Assembly (NCBI GenBank): GCA_964611755.1
Contig: CAZTBB010000040.1
Location: 1-16,400, forward strand
Length of the DNA stretch: 16,400 bases
Origin: CAZTBB01 sp964611755
GTDB lineage: Bacteria; Pseudomonadota; Alphaproteobacteria; Micavibrionales; Micavibrionaceae
Direction of reading: 5' to 3'
Every line of letters begins with the position of its first letter. The first letter of the stretch is position 1. A program made the translations under genes and the position numbers. The notes under the pieces are model-generated. The model did not search any database and had not been told where the DNA came from. It saw only the letters and a list, made by a program, of their open reading frames with translations. Positions 1-8,100 of this stretch are shown here, in pieces.

Positions 1-364
1 TGTCACCGAATGCGTAACCTTTTCTGAAGGCTGTACGTATGGTTTGATCCGTCTCAGGGTTTTTATATTCTACTGTTAGATTCTGGCCATTTTGCTCTAA
101 CTCTTTGGCAAAGTTAATGTTTTGAGTGGTTAGAGGGTGTGGGTTGTTTTGGGCATTTAGCTCAAGCTGTGTCAGAATTTTAGATGCGTATTCCTGCGCT
201 TCCGGTGAGCCGGATATAATAATATTAGGCGGAGAGAAGGATATATCATCAACACCCAGTAAGGATTCCAGAGCATCTTTGTGTACGGCCCAGTAATGAG
301 CAAACTTGGCGCGAAACTGATCTGTGCGTGTTTCGTAGTGCAGTGTTTTTTCTTTTGTGGCCAT
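1..364 (-). CDS. Partial protein, possibly a divergent PhoH-like N-terminus
   Basis: An open frame runs without a stop from an ATG at 364 to the window edge, giving 121 codons of the N-terminus. It starts 44 bases after the miaB stop on the same strand, with a weak AGGGAT ribosome site about ten bases upstream, so it is probably co-transcribed with miaB. In many proteobacteria the gene after miaB is phoH (ybeZ). Residues about 29-75 (from DALESLLGV through IIISGSPEAQ to PLTTQNINFA) can be laid against the PhoH N-terminal domain, which has a similar LGV, then V-I-x-G-x-x-EA, then LT pattern. The rest does not match PhoH, and the Walker A ATPase motif would lie outside the window. The identity is therefore an inference from gene order plus a weak resemblance. 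The frame itself is well supported because no stop interrupts it. Confidence 0.6.
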   Translation of the reverse strand, partial: MATKEKTLHYETRTDQFRAKFAHYWAVHKDALESLLGVDDISFSPPNIIISGSPEAQEYASKILTQLELNAQNNPHPLTTQNINFAKELEQNGQNLTVEYKNPETDQTIRTAFRKGYAFGD

Positions 365-408
365 TTTTTACTCAAATCCCTGTGGGACCCGGGCATTTAA
401 GTGGCTGC

Positions 409-1794
409 CTAAGTCCCTGTTCTTAGTGTGACTTCGTCATGCATAACGACATCACCTGATAGTGAGTTGTCATAACCATTTTGGATTTTTATGTCAACAA
501 TTTTATTGAGCAAACGCTCGTTTGCCTCGGCGTAGACCGACTGATTAAATTGTGATCGACCAAGAAGCTGTCCATCAACTTTTCCGTTGCGATCAAAGAG
601 GACGGGCAGTGTCATGCCAACACATTTTTGGTTAAAGGCTATTTGCTGTTCATTAATCAGGCCTTGAAGGCGTGCAAGTCGTTCACTTGCAATGGCGTCG
701 GGAACCATAGCGGCCTGAAGGTTGGCCGCAGGCGTGCCTGGGCGTGCCGAATATTTGAAGGAATAGCATGAGGCAAAATTTACATCGCGTACGAGTTGCA
801 TTGTACCTTCAAAGTCGTCTTCCGTTTCTCCTGGGAAGGCAACAATAAAGTCTGAGGAGAAAACTATATCAGGGCGTGCCTTACGCAGTTTTGCAATAAT
901 ATCACGGTAGTGATCCGCCGTATGCTTGCGGTTCATAGCCTTGAGGATACGGTCCGAGCCGCTCTGTACAGGGAGGTGTAGAAAGGGCATCAGCTTATCC
1001 ACTTCGCCGTGTGCGGCGATAAGGTCGTCATCCATGTCGCGCGGGTGCGATGTGCTATACCGTATGCGCTCAAGGCCATCAATTTTGGCAATTTCACGAA
1101 TGAGGCCGCCAAGCCCCCATGTCTTGCCATCTGCCCCTTCGCCATGGAAAGCGTTTACATTCTGACCAAGCAGTGTGATTTCAAGTGCGCCTTGGTCAAC
1201 AAGGCGTTTTGCTTCATCAACGATTTCCTGAACGGTTCTGGAATATTCCGCACCGCGCGTGTAGGGAACAACACAGAACGTACAGAACTTATCGCAGCCC
1301 TCTTGAATGGATAGAAACGCTGTTACCCCCTGAGAGCCATGTTCGTGCGGAAGTTGGTCAAATTTGGACTCGTCGGGGAATTCTGTATTAATAACACGGG
1401 CGTCACCATATGCGCCTGTTGCTTTGGCAACCATTTCTGGCAATTCATGATAGGTTTGCGGGCCAAAGACCATATCGACATAAGGCGCCCGTTCGAGAAT
1501 AAAATCACCTTCGGCTTGTGCCACACATCCGGCAACAGCCATAACCATTTGCTCGCCTTTTGCTTCTTTTGCTTCTTTTAAAGGGCGTAGACGGCCAAGA
1601 TCAGAGAAAACTTTATCTGTTGCCTTTTCCCGAATATGGCATGTGTTGAGGATAACCATATCCGCATCTTCGGCTGTATCTGTGGTTTTGTAGCCCAAGC
1701 CAAAAAGAATATCAGCCATGCGCTTGCTGTCATAAACATTCATCTGACAGCCCCAAGTTTTGATAAAGAGTTTTTTGCTCTGTTGTGTCTGCAT
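409..1794 (-). CDS. miaB: tRNA-2-methylthio-N6-dimethylallyladenosine synthase MiaB
   Basis: This radical SAM methylthiotransferase converts i6A37 to ms2i6A37 in tRNAs reading UNN codons. At 461 residues it has full family length. The N-terminal UPF0004 domain holds the three cysteines for the auxiliary [4Fe-4S] cluster: C16 in GCQMN, C52 in NTCHIRE and C90 in AGCVAQ. The radical SAM core begins with the CxxxCxxC signature at C167, C171 and C174 (EGCDKFCTFC), followed by the family hallmarks PYTRGAEYSR, LLGQNVNA, SHPRD and LPVQSGS. A TRAM RNA-binding domain fills about residues 390-455. An AAGGAA ribosome site (1802-1807 on the opposite strand) lies seven bases from the ATG. A short EAKEAK duplication near residues 74-79 lengthens a loop before C90. 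The gene is divergent from the dehydrogenase at 1886 and lies upstream of the partial gene at the left edge. Confidence 0.97.
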   Translation of the reverse strand: MQTQQSKKLFIKTWGCQMNVYDSKRMADILFGLGYKTTDTAEDADMVILNTCHIREKATDKVFSDLGRLRPLKEAKEAKGEQMVMAVAGCVAQAEGDFILERAPYVDMVFGPQTYHELPEMVAKATGAYGDARVINTEFPDESKFDQLPHEHGSQGVTAFLSIQEGCDKFCTFCVVPYTRGAEYSRTVQEIVDEAKRLVDQGALEITLLGQNVNAFHGEGADGKTWGLGGLIREIAKIDGLERIRYSTSHPRDMDDDLIAAHGEVDKLMPFLHLPVQSGSDRILKAMNRKHTADHYRDIIAKLRKARPDIVFSSDFIVAFPGETEDDFEGTMQLVRDVNFASCYSFKYSARPGTPAANLQAAMVPDAIASERLARLQGLINEQQIAFNQKCVGMTLPVLFDRNGKVDGQLLGRSQFNQSVYAEANERLLNKIVDIKIQNGYDNSLSGDVVMHDEVTLRTGT

Positions 1795-1822
1795 TTTAAA
1801 ATTCCTTGAAATGTGATTGATC

Positions 1823-1844
1823 TTTTAGGGGCTTCGTCCTAAAA
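1823..1844. other. Stem-loop between divergent genes
   Basis: TTTTAGG (1823-1829) and CCTAAAA (1838-1844) form a 7-bp stem, plus one possible G-T pair, around the loop GGCTTCGT. It lies in the 91-base divergent gap between miaB and the dehydrogenase, where a terminator is not obviously needed. It could sit in the leader of either transcript or be an operator. The repeat is seen directly; no function is assigned. Confidence 0.35.
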
Positions 1845-1885
1845 ATGCAAGAGAAACCGCTTCATGACTTACAAAAGAAAACCTG

Positions 1886-2830
1886 ATGTCTAAACCAACA
1901 ATTCTTGCTCTGACCCCTGGCCATCCCGGTCAAATTAAAGCGATGGAGCAGCATTTTAATATCATTAAGCTGTGGCGAGAGCGCATGCCTGAACAAGCAA
2001 TCAGGGATCATGCGAAGGATATTCAGGCACTTACAACCTTTATTGCGCCGGTGCGCCGTCCTCTGATAGAGGCCTTGCCAAATCTCGAGATTGTTGCGGT
2101 TGGTGCGGTTGGCGTAGACCATATCGATTATGATGCGCTTGCCGAGCGCCAGATTGCCCTGACCAATACGCCGGATGTTTTGACGGCGGAGACGGCAGAT
2201 ACAGCGATGGCTCTCATGCTTTCGCTTGTCAGGCGCGTCGTTGAGGCCGATATGTATGTGCGCGTCGGGCGTTGGGCCGGAGGGGAAGAGTTCCCCCTAA
2301 GTACGTCTTTGACCGGCAAGCGGTTGGGCATCGTCGGGCTTGGGCGTATAGGGCAGGCGCTCGCTAAAAGAGCTGCGGCCTTTGAGATGGACATCGCTTA
2401 TTTTGGCCCTGAAGAAAAAGACGATATGCCCTATGCTTATTATAATGATTTAAAAGACTTAGCGCATAAATCTGATATTTTGGTTTTAACATGCAGCGGG
2501 GGCAATAAAACACGCCATTTGGTCGATTATAGCATTCTGAGCGCTCTTGGCCCGTCCGGGTTTTTGGTGAATGTATCGCGCGGCAGCGTTGTTCAGGAGG
2601 ATGATTTGCTCGCGGCGCTTGCCAATAAGGATATAGCCGGTGCGGCACTTGATGTTTATGCCAGTGAGCCGCATGTCCCGGAGGGCTTGCTTAAGATGGA
2701 TAATGTGGTGCTTACTCCGCATATCGGCTCTGCTACGCGGGAAACCAGAACGGCGATGGGGGCGCTTGTTGTGAAAAATCTTCTTGCCCATTTCGATGGA
2801 AACCCGTTATTAACCCCTGTGGAATTCTAG
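1886..2830 (+). CDS. D-isomer-specific 2-hydroxyacid dehydrogenase
   Basis: This is an NAD(P)H-dependent oxidoreductase that interconverts 2-keto acids and D-2-hydroxy acids, for example glyoxylate or hydroxypyruvate; the true substrate cannot be read from the sequence. At 314 residues it has the usual family length. The Rossmann dinucleotide motif GLGRIG is at 151-156. The catalytic triad is visible as R232 (NVSRGSVV), E261 (DVYASEP) and H279 (TPHIGSAT). The substrate-domain loop VGAVGVDHID (72-81) also fits the family. The ATG at 1886 is preceded only by a weak A/G-rich stretch; an ATG at 1864 opens a nine-codon frame that overlaps the start. Seventeen bases separate it from the small exported protein downstream, so the two are likely one transcript. 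The family call is secure. Among GhrA/GhrB, GyaR or SerA-like roles, a glyoxylate/hydroxypyruvate reductase role is a guess. Confidence 0.92.
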   Translation: MSKPTILALTPGHPGQIKAMEQHFNIIKLWRERMPEQAIRDHAKDIQALTTFIAPVRRPLIEALPNLEIVAVGAVGVDHIDYDALAERQIALTNTPDVLTAETADTAMALMLSLVRRVVEADMYVRVGRWAGGEEFPLSTSLTGKRLGIVGLGRIGQALAKRAAAFEMDIAYFGPEEKDDMPYAYYNDLKDLAHKSDILVLTCSGGNKTRHLVDYSILSALGPSGFLVNVSRGSVVQEDDLLAALANKDIAGAALDVYASEPHVPEGLLKMDNVVLTPHIGSATRETRTAMGALVVKNLLAHFDGNPLLTPVEF

Positions 2831-2847
2831 ATAAGAGATTCGTAATT

Positions 2848-3354
2848 ATGATTTTTTCCAGAAGCATTGTTGCTTTTTTATGTTGTGCGTTCATTGTTTT
2901 TCTTACACAGCCTGTTCAGGCCAAGGGGTGTTATCAGGCTAAGGAAGCGGAGGCGGAGCAGGGTATCCGTATTCATAGCGAGTTAATGGTGATCGGGCTG
3001 AACTGCCAGCATAAGTACCAATCCCAGGGTCGGAATCTGTATATGCAATACCGCGATTTTACCGATCGACATGCCAATTTGTTTTCAACCTATGAAGGCA
3101 TCATTCTGAATTATTTCAAGCGTACGGGCATTAAAGATCCGGAGGCGCGCCTGAATAGCCTTCGGACCAGCTATGCGAATAAAATCTCGATTGAGGCCGC
3201 AAAGATGCGCCCGGATATGTTTTGTCAGGTCTATGCACCGCGCATCACAAAGGCCGCAGATATGAATAAAACGGATCTCAGGCGATGGGCCGCGACCGTT
3301 TTTAGCTCTAATCCCGTGTCACAGCCTTTGTGCAGAACATCGGATCTGCGATAA
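2848..3354 (+). CDS. Small exported protein of unknown function with four cysteines
   Basis: I do not recognise this 168-residue protein. It begins with a clear Sec signal peptide: a positive start, a hydrophobic run at about residues 7-20, and a likely cleavage after A25 in PVQA-KG. The mature part of about 143 residues contains exactly four cysteines (C28, C53, C126 and C162), consistent with two disulfides in the periplasm. Composition suggests a mainly helical protein, with a conserved-looking centre at NLYMQYRDFTDRHANLFSTY (63-82). There is no lipobox and no later membrane segment. It lies 17 bases after the dehydrogenase, with AAGAGA ahead of the ATG, which indicates an operon. Whether the two gene products work together cannot be told from the sequence. 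Confidence 0.8.
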   Translation: MIFSRSIVAFLCCAFIVFLTQPVQAKGCYQAKEAEAEQGIRIHSELMVIGLNCQHKYQSQGRNLYMQYRDFTDRHANLFSTYEGIILNYFKRTGIKDPEARLNSLRTSYANKISIEAAKMRPDMFCQVYAPRITKAADMNKTDLRRWAATVFSSNPVSQPLCRTSDLR

Positions 3355-3434
3355 TCTTCTGCCCGCTACAGTATTGAGCGTGGGCAAATCCTTGAAAAAT
3401 CAAGAAAGTCCTTTGGTTGGGCGCCATGATTTAC

Positions 3435-3440
3435 TACAAT
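3435..3440 (+). promoter_or_regulatory. Candidate -10 box for the symporter gene
   Basis: TACAAT at 3435-3440 differs from the sigma-70 -10 consensus at one base. A TTGGTT at 3413-3418, 16 bases upstream, is a weak -35. Transcription would start near 3447, inside the left arm of the stem-loop at 3442-3463, so the promoter and the hairpin may not both be used as drawn. Confidence 0.3.
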
Positions 3441-3441
3441 A

Positions 3442-3463
3442 TCGATGTTGGGAATAACATCGA
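3442..3463 (+). promoter_or_regulatory. Stem-loop touching the ribosome binding site of the symporter gene
   Basis: TCGATGTT (3442-3449) and AACATCGA (3456-3463) form a perfect 8-bp stem around the loop GGGAAT. The last paired base is the first A of the AGGGAG ribosome site (3463-3468), ten bases before the ATG at 3479. Folding could hinder ribosome loading or stabilise the 5' end of the message. Alternatively the palindrome is an operator just downstream of a promoter. The pairing is seen directly; the role is inference. Confidence 0.4.
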
Positions 3464-3478
3464 GGGAGAATTTTAGCC

Positions 3479-4927
3479 ATGGCAAGTATTGATCAAAAGA
3501 TTGACACTTTCTTTCAACCAGTAGCAGAAACAATGTCGGGAATAGTGTTTTATTCCATGCCTTTAATGGATGGTGTTGATGTAAAACTTATCCTTGTTTG
3601 GTTGGCTTTGGCGACCTTCTTTTTCAGCTTTTATCTTGGCTTCGTGAATATTCGTTATTTCAAGCATGCTTTGGATGTTTTATCAGGAAAGTTTGATAAG
3701 GCGAGCGATAAGAGTGATGGTCAAATCAGCCGATTTCAGGCGTTATCTACCTCGCTTTCGGGGACTGTCGGCCTTGGGAATATTGCCGGGGTAGCAGTTG
3801 CCGTAAGTATTGGTGGGCCGGGCGCCGTCTTTTGGATGGTGTTGATGGGATTTTTAGCAATGTCCTTGAAGTTCGCGGAAGTGACTTTGGCAGTTAAGTA
3901 TCGTGTTCATGCGGACATTAACCATCCTAGCCGTATTGCTGGTGGTCCCATGTACTATCTGCAAGAGGCGTTCAACCAATTCAATTGGACCTTCATGGGT
4001 AAATTTATGGCCGGCTTTTTCGCGCTTTGCTGTATTGGTGGCTCTATTGGCGGGGGGAATATGTTCCAGGCCAATCAGGCTTATCAGCAGGTTTTAAATG
4101 TCAGCGGCGGCGATGCCAGCTTTTTGGCGGATAAGGGGTGGATTTTCGGCTTGTTTTTGGCTTTTCTGGTTGGTCTTGTGATTATTGGTGGCCTGAAATC
4201 CATTGCTGCTGTGGCCTCAAAGCTGGTTCCGGCGATGGGATTGATTTATGTGACAGCCGGGCTCATCGTTATTGCCATTTTTTATCAGAATATTCCGGCA
4301 GCTTTTGTTGAGATATTCCAGAGCGCCTTTTCTATGGAGGCGGGGTTAGGCGGCTTTTTGGGTGGCCTGCTCGTGGGTGTTCAGCGTGCGGCCTTCTCGA
4401 ATGAGGCAGGGCTTGGCTCGGCTGCAATTGTGCATTCCAACGCAAAGACGGATGAGCCTATCTCTCAGGGGTTTGTGGGGATGCTTGGGCCATTCATTGA
4501 TACCGTTATTATTTGTCTGATTACAGCCCTCGTGATTGTCATTTCGGGAGCGCATCATGCTGCGGATGGTGTGGAGGGTGTGGCCCTCACGTCACGGGCA
4601 TTGGAATCCGGTGTTTCATGGTTCCCTTACGTGCTCTCGGTCACGGTGTTCTTGTTTGCTTATTCGACAATGATCACGTGGTGTTATTACGGTCTCAGAG
4701 GGGTGACGTATCTCTTTGGGTATAATGATGCCATCGAGATGGCCTTTAAGTTATTTTTCTGTCTCTGTGTGGTGATTGGATGCTCTGCCGAGCTGAATAA
4801 TATTATTTCGTTTACCGATGCGATGATTTTATCGATGGGTATCCCAAATATTATTGGGCTCTATCTCTTGGCGGGTGTTATTAAGAAAGATTTGAAAGAA
4901 TACCACCTAAAGTATTTAAAGAAATAG
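3479..4927 (+). CDS. Sodium:alanine/glycine symporter, AGCS family
   Basis: This inner-membrane secondary transporter (TC 2.A.25) couples uptake of alanine, glycine or a related small amino acid to sodium or proton entry. The 482 residues give about ten to eleven hydrophobic segments. Family signatures are clear: the substrate/cation region SLSGTVGLGNIAG (92-104) followed by GGPGAVFWM (112-120), the RIAGGPMYYL stretch (152-161), and FSNEAGLGSAAIVHS (306-320) followed by DEPISQG. A cytoplasmic tail of charged residues closes the protein. The start is set by AGGGAG ten bases upstream and gives a normal N-terminus for the family. The gene stands alone: 124 bases separate it from the exported protein upstream and a 232-base regulatory-looking gap follows it. 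The T-runs after the stop have no convincing stem. The exact substrate is unknown. Confidence 0.94.
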   Translation: MASIDQKIDTFFQPVAETMSGIVFYSMPLMDGVDVKLILVWLALATFFFSFYLGFVNIRYFKHALDVLSGKFDKASDKSDGQISRFQALSTSLSGTVGLGNIAGVAVAVSIGGPGAVFWMVLMGFLAMSLKFAEVTLAVKYRVHADINHPSRIAGGPMYYLQEAFNQFNWTFMGKFMAGFFALCCIGGSIGGGNMFQANQAYQQVLNVSGGDASFLADKGWIFGLFLAFLVGLVIIGGLKSIAAVASKLVPAMGLIYVTAGLIVIAIFYQNIPAAFVEIFQSAFSMEAGLGGFLGGLLVGVQRAAFSNEAGLGSAAIVHSNAKTDEPISQGFVGMLGPFIDTVIICLITALVIVISGAHHAADGVEGVALTSRALESGVSWFPYVLSVTVFLFAYSTMITWCYYGLRGVTYLFGYNDAIEMAFKLFFCLCVVIGCSAELNNIISFTDAMILSMGIPNIIGLYLLAGVIKKDLKEYHLKYLKK

Positions 4928-5007
4928 GCTTTTTTGCTTTTGTGTTTTTTGAAAACAATAATATTTTTTATCCACTGAACTTATCCACATCTGAATAGTT
5001 TATGGCA

Positions 5008-5030
5008 GAATGTTAGCCAGCCTAACATTC
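5008..5030. repeat. Nine-bp inverted repeat between DnaA boxes
   Basis: GAATGTTAG (5008-5016) and CTAACATTC (5022-5030) are perfect reverse complements around CCAGC. No T-run follows, so an intrinsic terminator is unlikely. A dimeric regulator binding site or a cruciform element fits better. No regulator is identified. Confidence 0.55.
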
Positions 5031-5059
5031 GCTTGTGGATAAAAAGCGAGTGTGAAAAC

Positions 5060-5075
5060 GATGTGAAATCACATC
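5060..5075. repeat. Short inverted repeat upstream of the coiled-coil gene
   Basis: GATGTGA (5060-5066) and TCACATC (5069-5075) are perfect 7-bp reverse complements separated by AA. The half-sites look like CRP/FNR half-sites, but the spacing is two bases rather than six, so a standard CRP site is not supported. Function is unknown. Confidence 0.4.
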
Positions 5076-5159
5076 TTGAAGTCCTTAAAAAGATATCGTT
5101 TTATTCAAGTCTCAAATTCAAAAATCTTTGTCTTATCAATTGAAAAGGGGACTTTTTCG

Positions 5160-8100
5160 ATGAAAAATATCATTGCTTCTCGCAATAATTCTGACTCCGG
5201 TAAAAAAGAAGAGGGCGGCGCTTCGCCTCTCGCGCAATCACTGCGCATCAATGCGGAGGATGTATCGCATGCGCAACCCTCTGATGAGTTGATCGTTGAG
5301 TGTGACCAAGATTACAGTGATGCCCCTGAAAAGCCGAGTGATACCGTGAAGTCCCAATCGGCCAATCGCGTTGATGGCTTGAAGCAAAAGCTAAGCGCTG
5401 CTGATGCGGAGCAAAGTAAGCCCGGCTTCTCGCCCTTGAAAATCAAAGCGAGTTCCAACTCTGATTTGTCATCCCCCGTGCCACAGGATGTGAGTCCGCT
5501 GAATTTTGGCGCAAAAGTCAGCAACGATGATGATGAGTATGAAAGTTTGAATTTATTTGCAGAGCGTGCAAATACTGTGGCTCTGGAAAAGAGCGCGACA
5601 AAAGACCGTGTTGTTTATGCGGTTGGCGGCCTTGTGACATTGGCTTGGTTTGGGTTCTGTCTTTATTTCATGCGCTCGACCGGCCAAACTATTGCATTAA
5701 CGCCTTCTGAATTTGGGGCTTTTATCGCTGGTGTGTTTTCTCCTCCGGCTCTTTTATGGTTGATTATCAGCTCTTTAAATAGGAAAGCTGATATTCAACT
5801 TTATTCTGAGTCTCTAAGGGACGAGCTTAAAAAACTTTTATTCCCGACAGAGCAAAGCGCCAGCATCATTAACAAAGACATTGAGCGTATGGTCAGACAG
5901 GCGGCCGAGATTTCATCATCATCCCGTGCGGTTTTAAAGTCATTGCACCGTGCCCGTCATGGTCTGCGTACAGAAATTCGTGATTTTTCGGGTTTATCGA
6001 AAAAAGCTGAATTTCACATCGATCGTCTCTCCGAGAATTTACGGGAGAAGGCGCATGGCCTCACAACATTAACAGAGCAGATCGAGAGCAAAACCTCTCA
6101 GATTGATGAGAAAGCATCCAGCGGCGTTCAAGCCTGGGATGATGCGACACTCCGAATTTTGGAGCGTTCGGCCGAGATGGAGGATTCTCTTGCGAAGGGG
6201 GCAGATAAGCTATTGCAGGCGGCCGATCGCGCGGAAGAGAAAGCCAAAGAAATTCAAGATAATCTCTTGAGTAGTTATGATAGTTTGAATGAGGCCGTTG
6301 ATAAAACAGCAGAGCGTCTTGAGGTGCTCAGCAATCGCTTTGATGACCATACACATGGCCTATCCCAGGCTGTGGATAGTATTAGCTCACGTACGGAGGA
6401 GCTTGGGGATATTATCAAGGCACAAGTCGAGAATCTTGAGGATGTTACCTCGCATACAATTGAGTCCATGACGGACTCTGTGCAAGTTATTCAAAAGCAT
6501 CGCGATGAATTAGAGGGCGGTGCAGAGGCGATCGCAAACCAAGCCTACAACATTGCTGATGTTGTGCGTGGAAGTGTGGATAACCTCTATGAGGCTGTGG
6601 ATAATATCGTAGCCAAAGGAGATGGGCTTGAAGCGCGTATTGCAGAAAAAGTTGAAACTCTAAATCTGACAATCTCGGGCATTTCCAAAGAAGCAAACAT
6701 TATTGAAGAAGCCGGAACGTCGGCGGCCAATAAACTGACAGAGGCGTTGGCTGTGGCGATTTCCGGCGCTGAGCAACTTGGTAAATCTGTTCGTCAGTCT
6801 GTGGGAGCTCTCGAGAAATCATCTGAAAGTGCCCAGATCAAAGCAGAAGATCTTATTGAGCGTACCAAGCGCGGCATCCAGGATATGAACGCCGCCAGCG
6901 TTGAGAATGTTCAAAGCATGAAGGAGGTTGTTTCCTTGCTGGATAAGAGCCGCATTCAAGTTGAGCAAGTTACCGAAACAACACAAACTCATGTATCAGA
7001 GCTGTCCGAGGCGATTGACCAGCAAAGCGCAAAAATTAATCTCTCTACACATTCTATGATTGAACGTCTTGAAAATGTTCGGGTTTCTCTGGAGGAGCCT
7101 TTGCGTGAGATCAATGTGGCCATTGCCGAGGCTGATGGACGCCATGAGCAAATTGAAACAACATTGAGACGCCGTGTTTCTGATTTGAGTGAGGCCACAG
7201 AGAAGGCCGTAGAAAGTGCAGAGCATATTCGGACTGTTTTGCGTGGTCAGGCACAAGAAATTGCGACATTGTCAGGCCAGATTTCCGGCAATGCCCGTAC
7301 AATCAATGAACAAATGGTCTATCAGCGGGACTCGCTGGCGGATCAGGTGAAGACGACACTTTCCAGCTTGGAGGATGTCACAGCCATTCTTGAGGGCAGT
7401 GCTTCATCCTTGAGCCATATTTCCGAGACTGCTGTTTCCAATATTGGCCGCGTCGAGGGGCGGATTAAGGATAGAACCGAGGAGATGTCATTCTTTACAC
7501 AAAAGAGCTTCACACAATTGGAAGAGTTGGATGAAAGTATCGCAAGCAAAATTAGTGCGCTTACCAGCCAATCCGAGCAGGCCGTGGAATCTGTCACAAG
7601 CGTGAATCATGCTCTGGAGTCAGCAGCGCGCAGCGTTGATCCGGTTTATCAGGATGCGATTGAAAAGGCAGAACAGGCCACATTGCGCTTTGAGAAGCTT
7701 CGCTCCGGCTTTGAAGCAACAACAGATAGCAATCTGGTGAAGTTACAGCAGATCGGTATTGTGTTTGATGAGCGTCTGGAGAATTTGAAATCCGGCGCTG
7801 ATGAGGCGGCGACAATTCTGCGCGATTCGAGTGATCATTTGCGTGATCGCGTTGATGACATTGCCTCTGCCTCCCGCTCAGCGAGCCAGAAGTTGCAAGA
7901 TATTGCGGCCTCATTGGAGGACCAATCATCTGACCTCCATCTGATGACGGATCAATCTTTGCTCAAAATTGAGAACATACAGAACGCTATTAATGAGCAG
8001 TTCCATGAGCTCTCAGCATCTGTCGGGCAGGCGGTTGCACAGCTGAATGATGCAGGCAATGAGTTTGTGAAGAAGGCTGAGCTTTGTAAAGACAGTACAG

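Larger units (their letters stand above)
4928..5159. promoter_or_regulatory. AT-rich intergenic region with three DnaA boxes
   Basis: This is the longest gene-free stretch in the window. It opens with a T- and A-rich tract (about 4929-4970). DnaA-box sequences follow: TTATCCACT at 4968-4976 (one mismatch to the E. coli consensus TTATCCACA), TTATCCACA at 4981-4989 (perfect), and TGTGGATAA at 5034-5042 (perfect, opposite orientation). A 9-bp inverted repeat lies between the last two, and a smaller one (5060-5075) follows. An AT-rich tract beside DnaA boxes is the layout of a bacterial replication origin, but three boxes are few and the flanking genes are not classic origin neighbours. DnaA control of the downstream coiled-coil gene is the main alternative. 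A weak promoter-like pair, TTGAAG (5076-5081) and TTTTAT (5099-5104), lies nearer that gene. Confidence 0.55.

Noticed and set aside
995..1003. DnaA-box-like TTATCCACT inside miaB
   Set aside because: A single imperfect copy inside coding sequence with no neighbouring box; expected by chance.
1556..1580. Direct repeat TTTGCTTC TTTTGCTTC inside miaB
   Set aside because: It encodes a short EAKEAK loop in an otherwise intact protein; ordinary codon repetition, not a mobile or regulatory repeat.
3361..3388. Possible terminator after the small exported protein
   Set aside because: The GC stem (TGCCC-GCT / AGC-GT-GGGCA) is bulged and has no following T-run.
4928..4950. T-rich runs after the symporter stop as an intrinsic terminator
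   Set aside because: No stable GC stem precedes the T-runs.
5051..5075. CRP/FNR-like TGTGA and TCACA half-sites
   Set aside because: The spacing between inverted half-sites is two bases instead of six, so it does not fit the known site architecture.
5076..5159. Longer N-terminus of the coiled-coil protein from a TTG at 5076
   Set aside because: It lacks a ribosome binding site and would begin inside the inverted repeat and promoter-like region; the ATG at 5160 has AAGGGG at ideal spacing.
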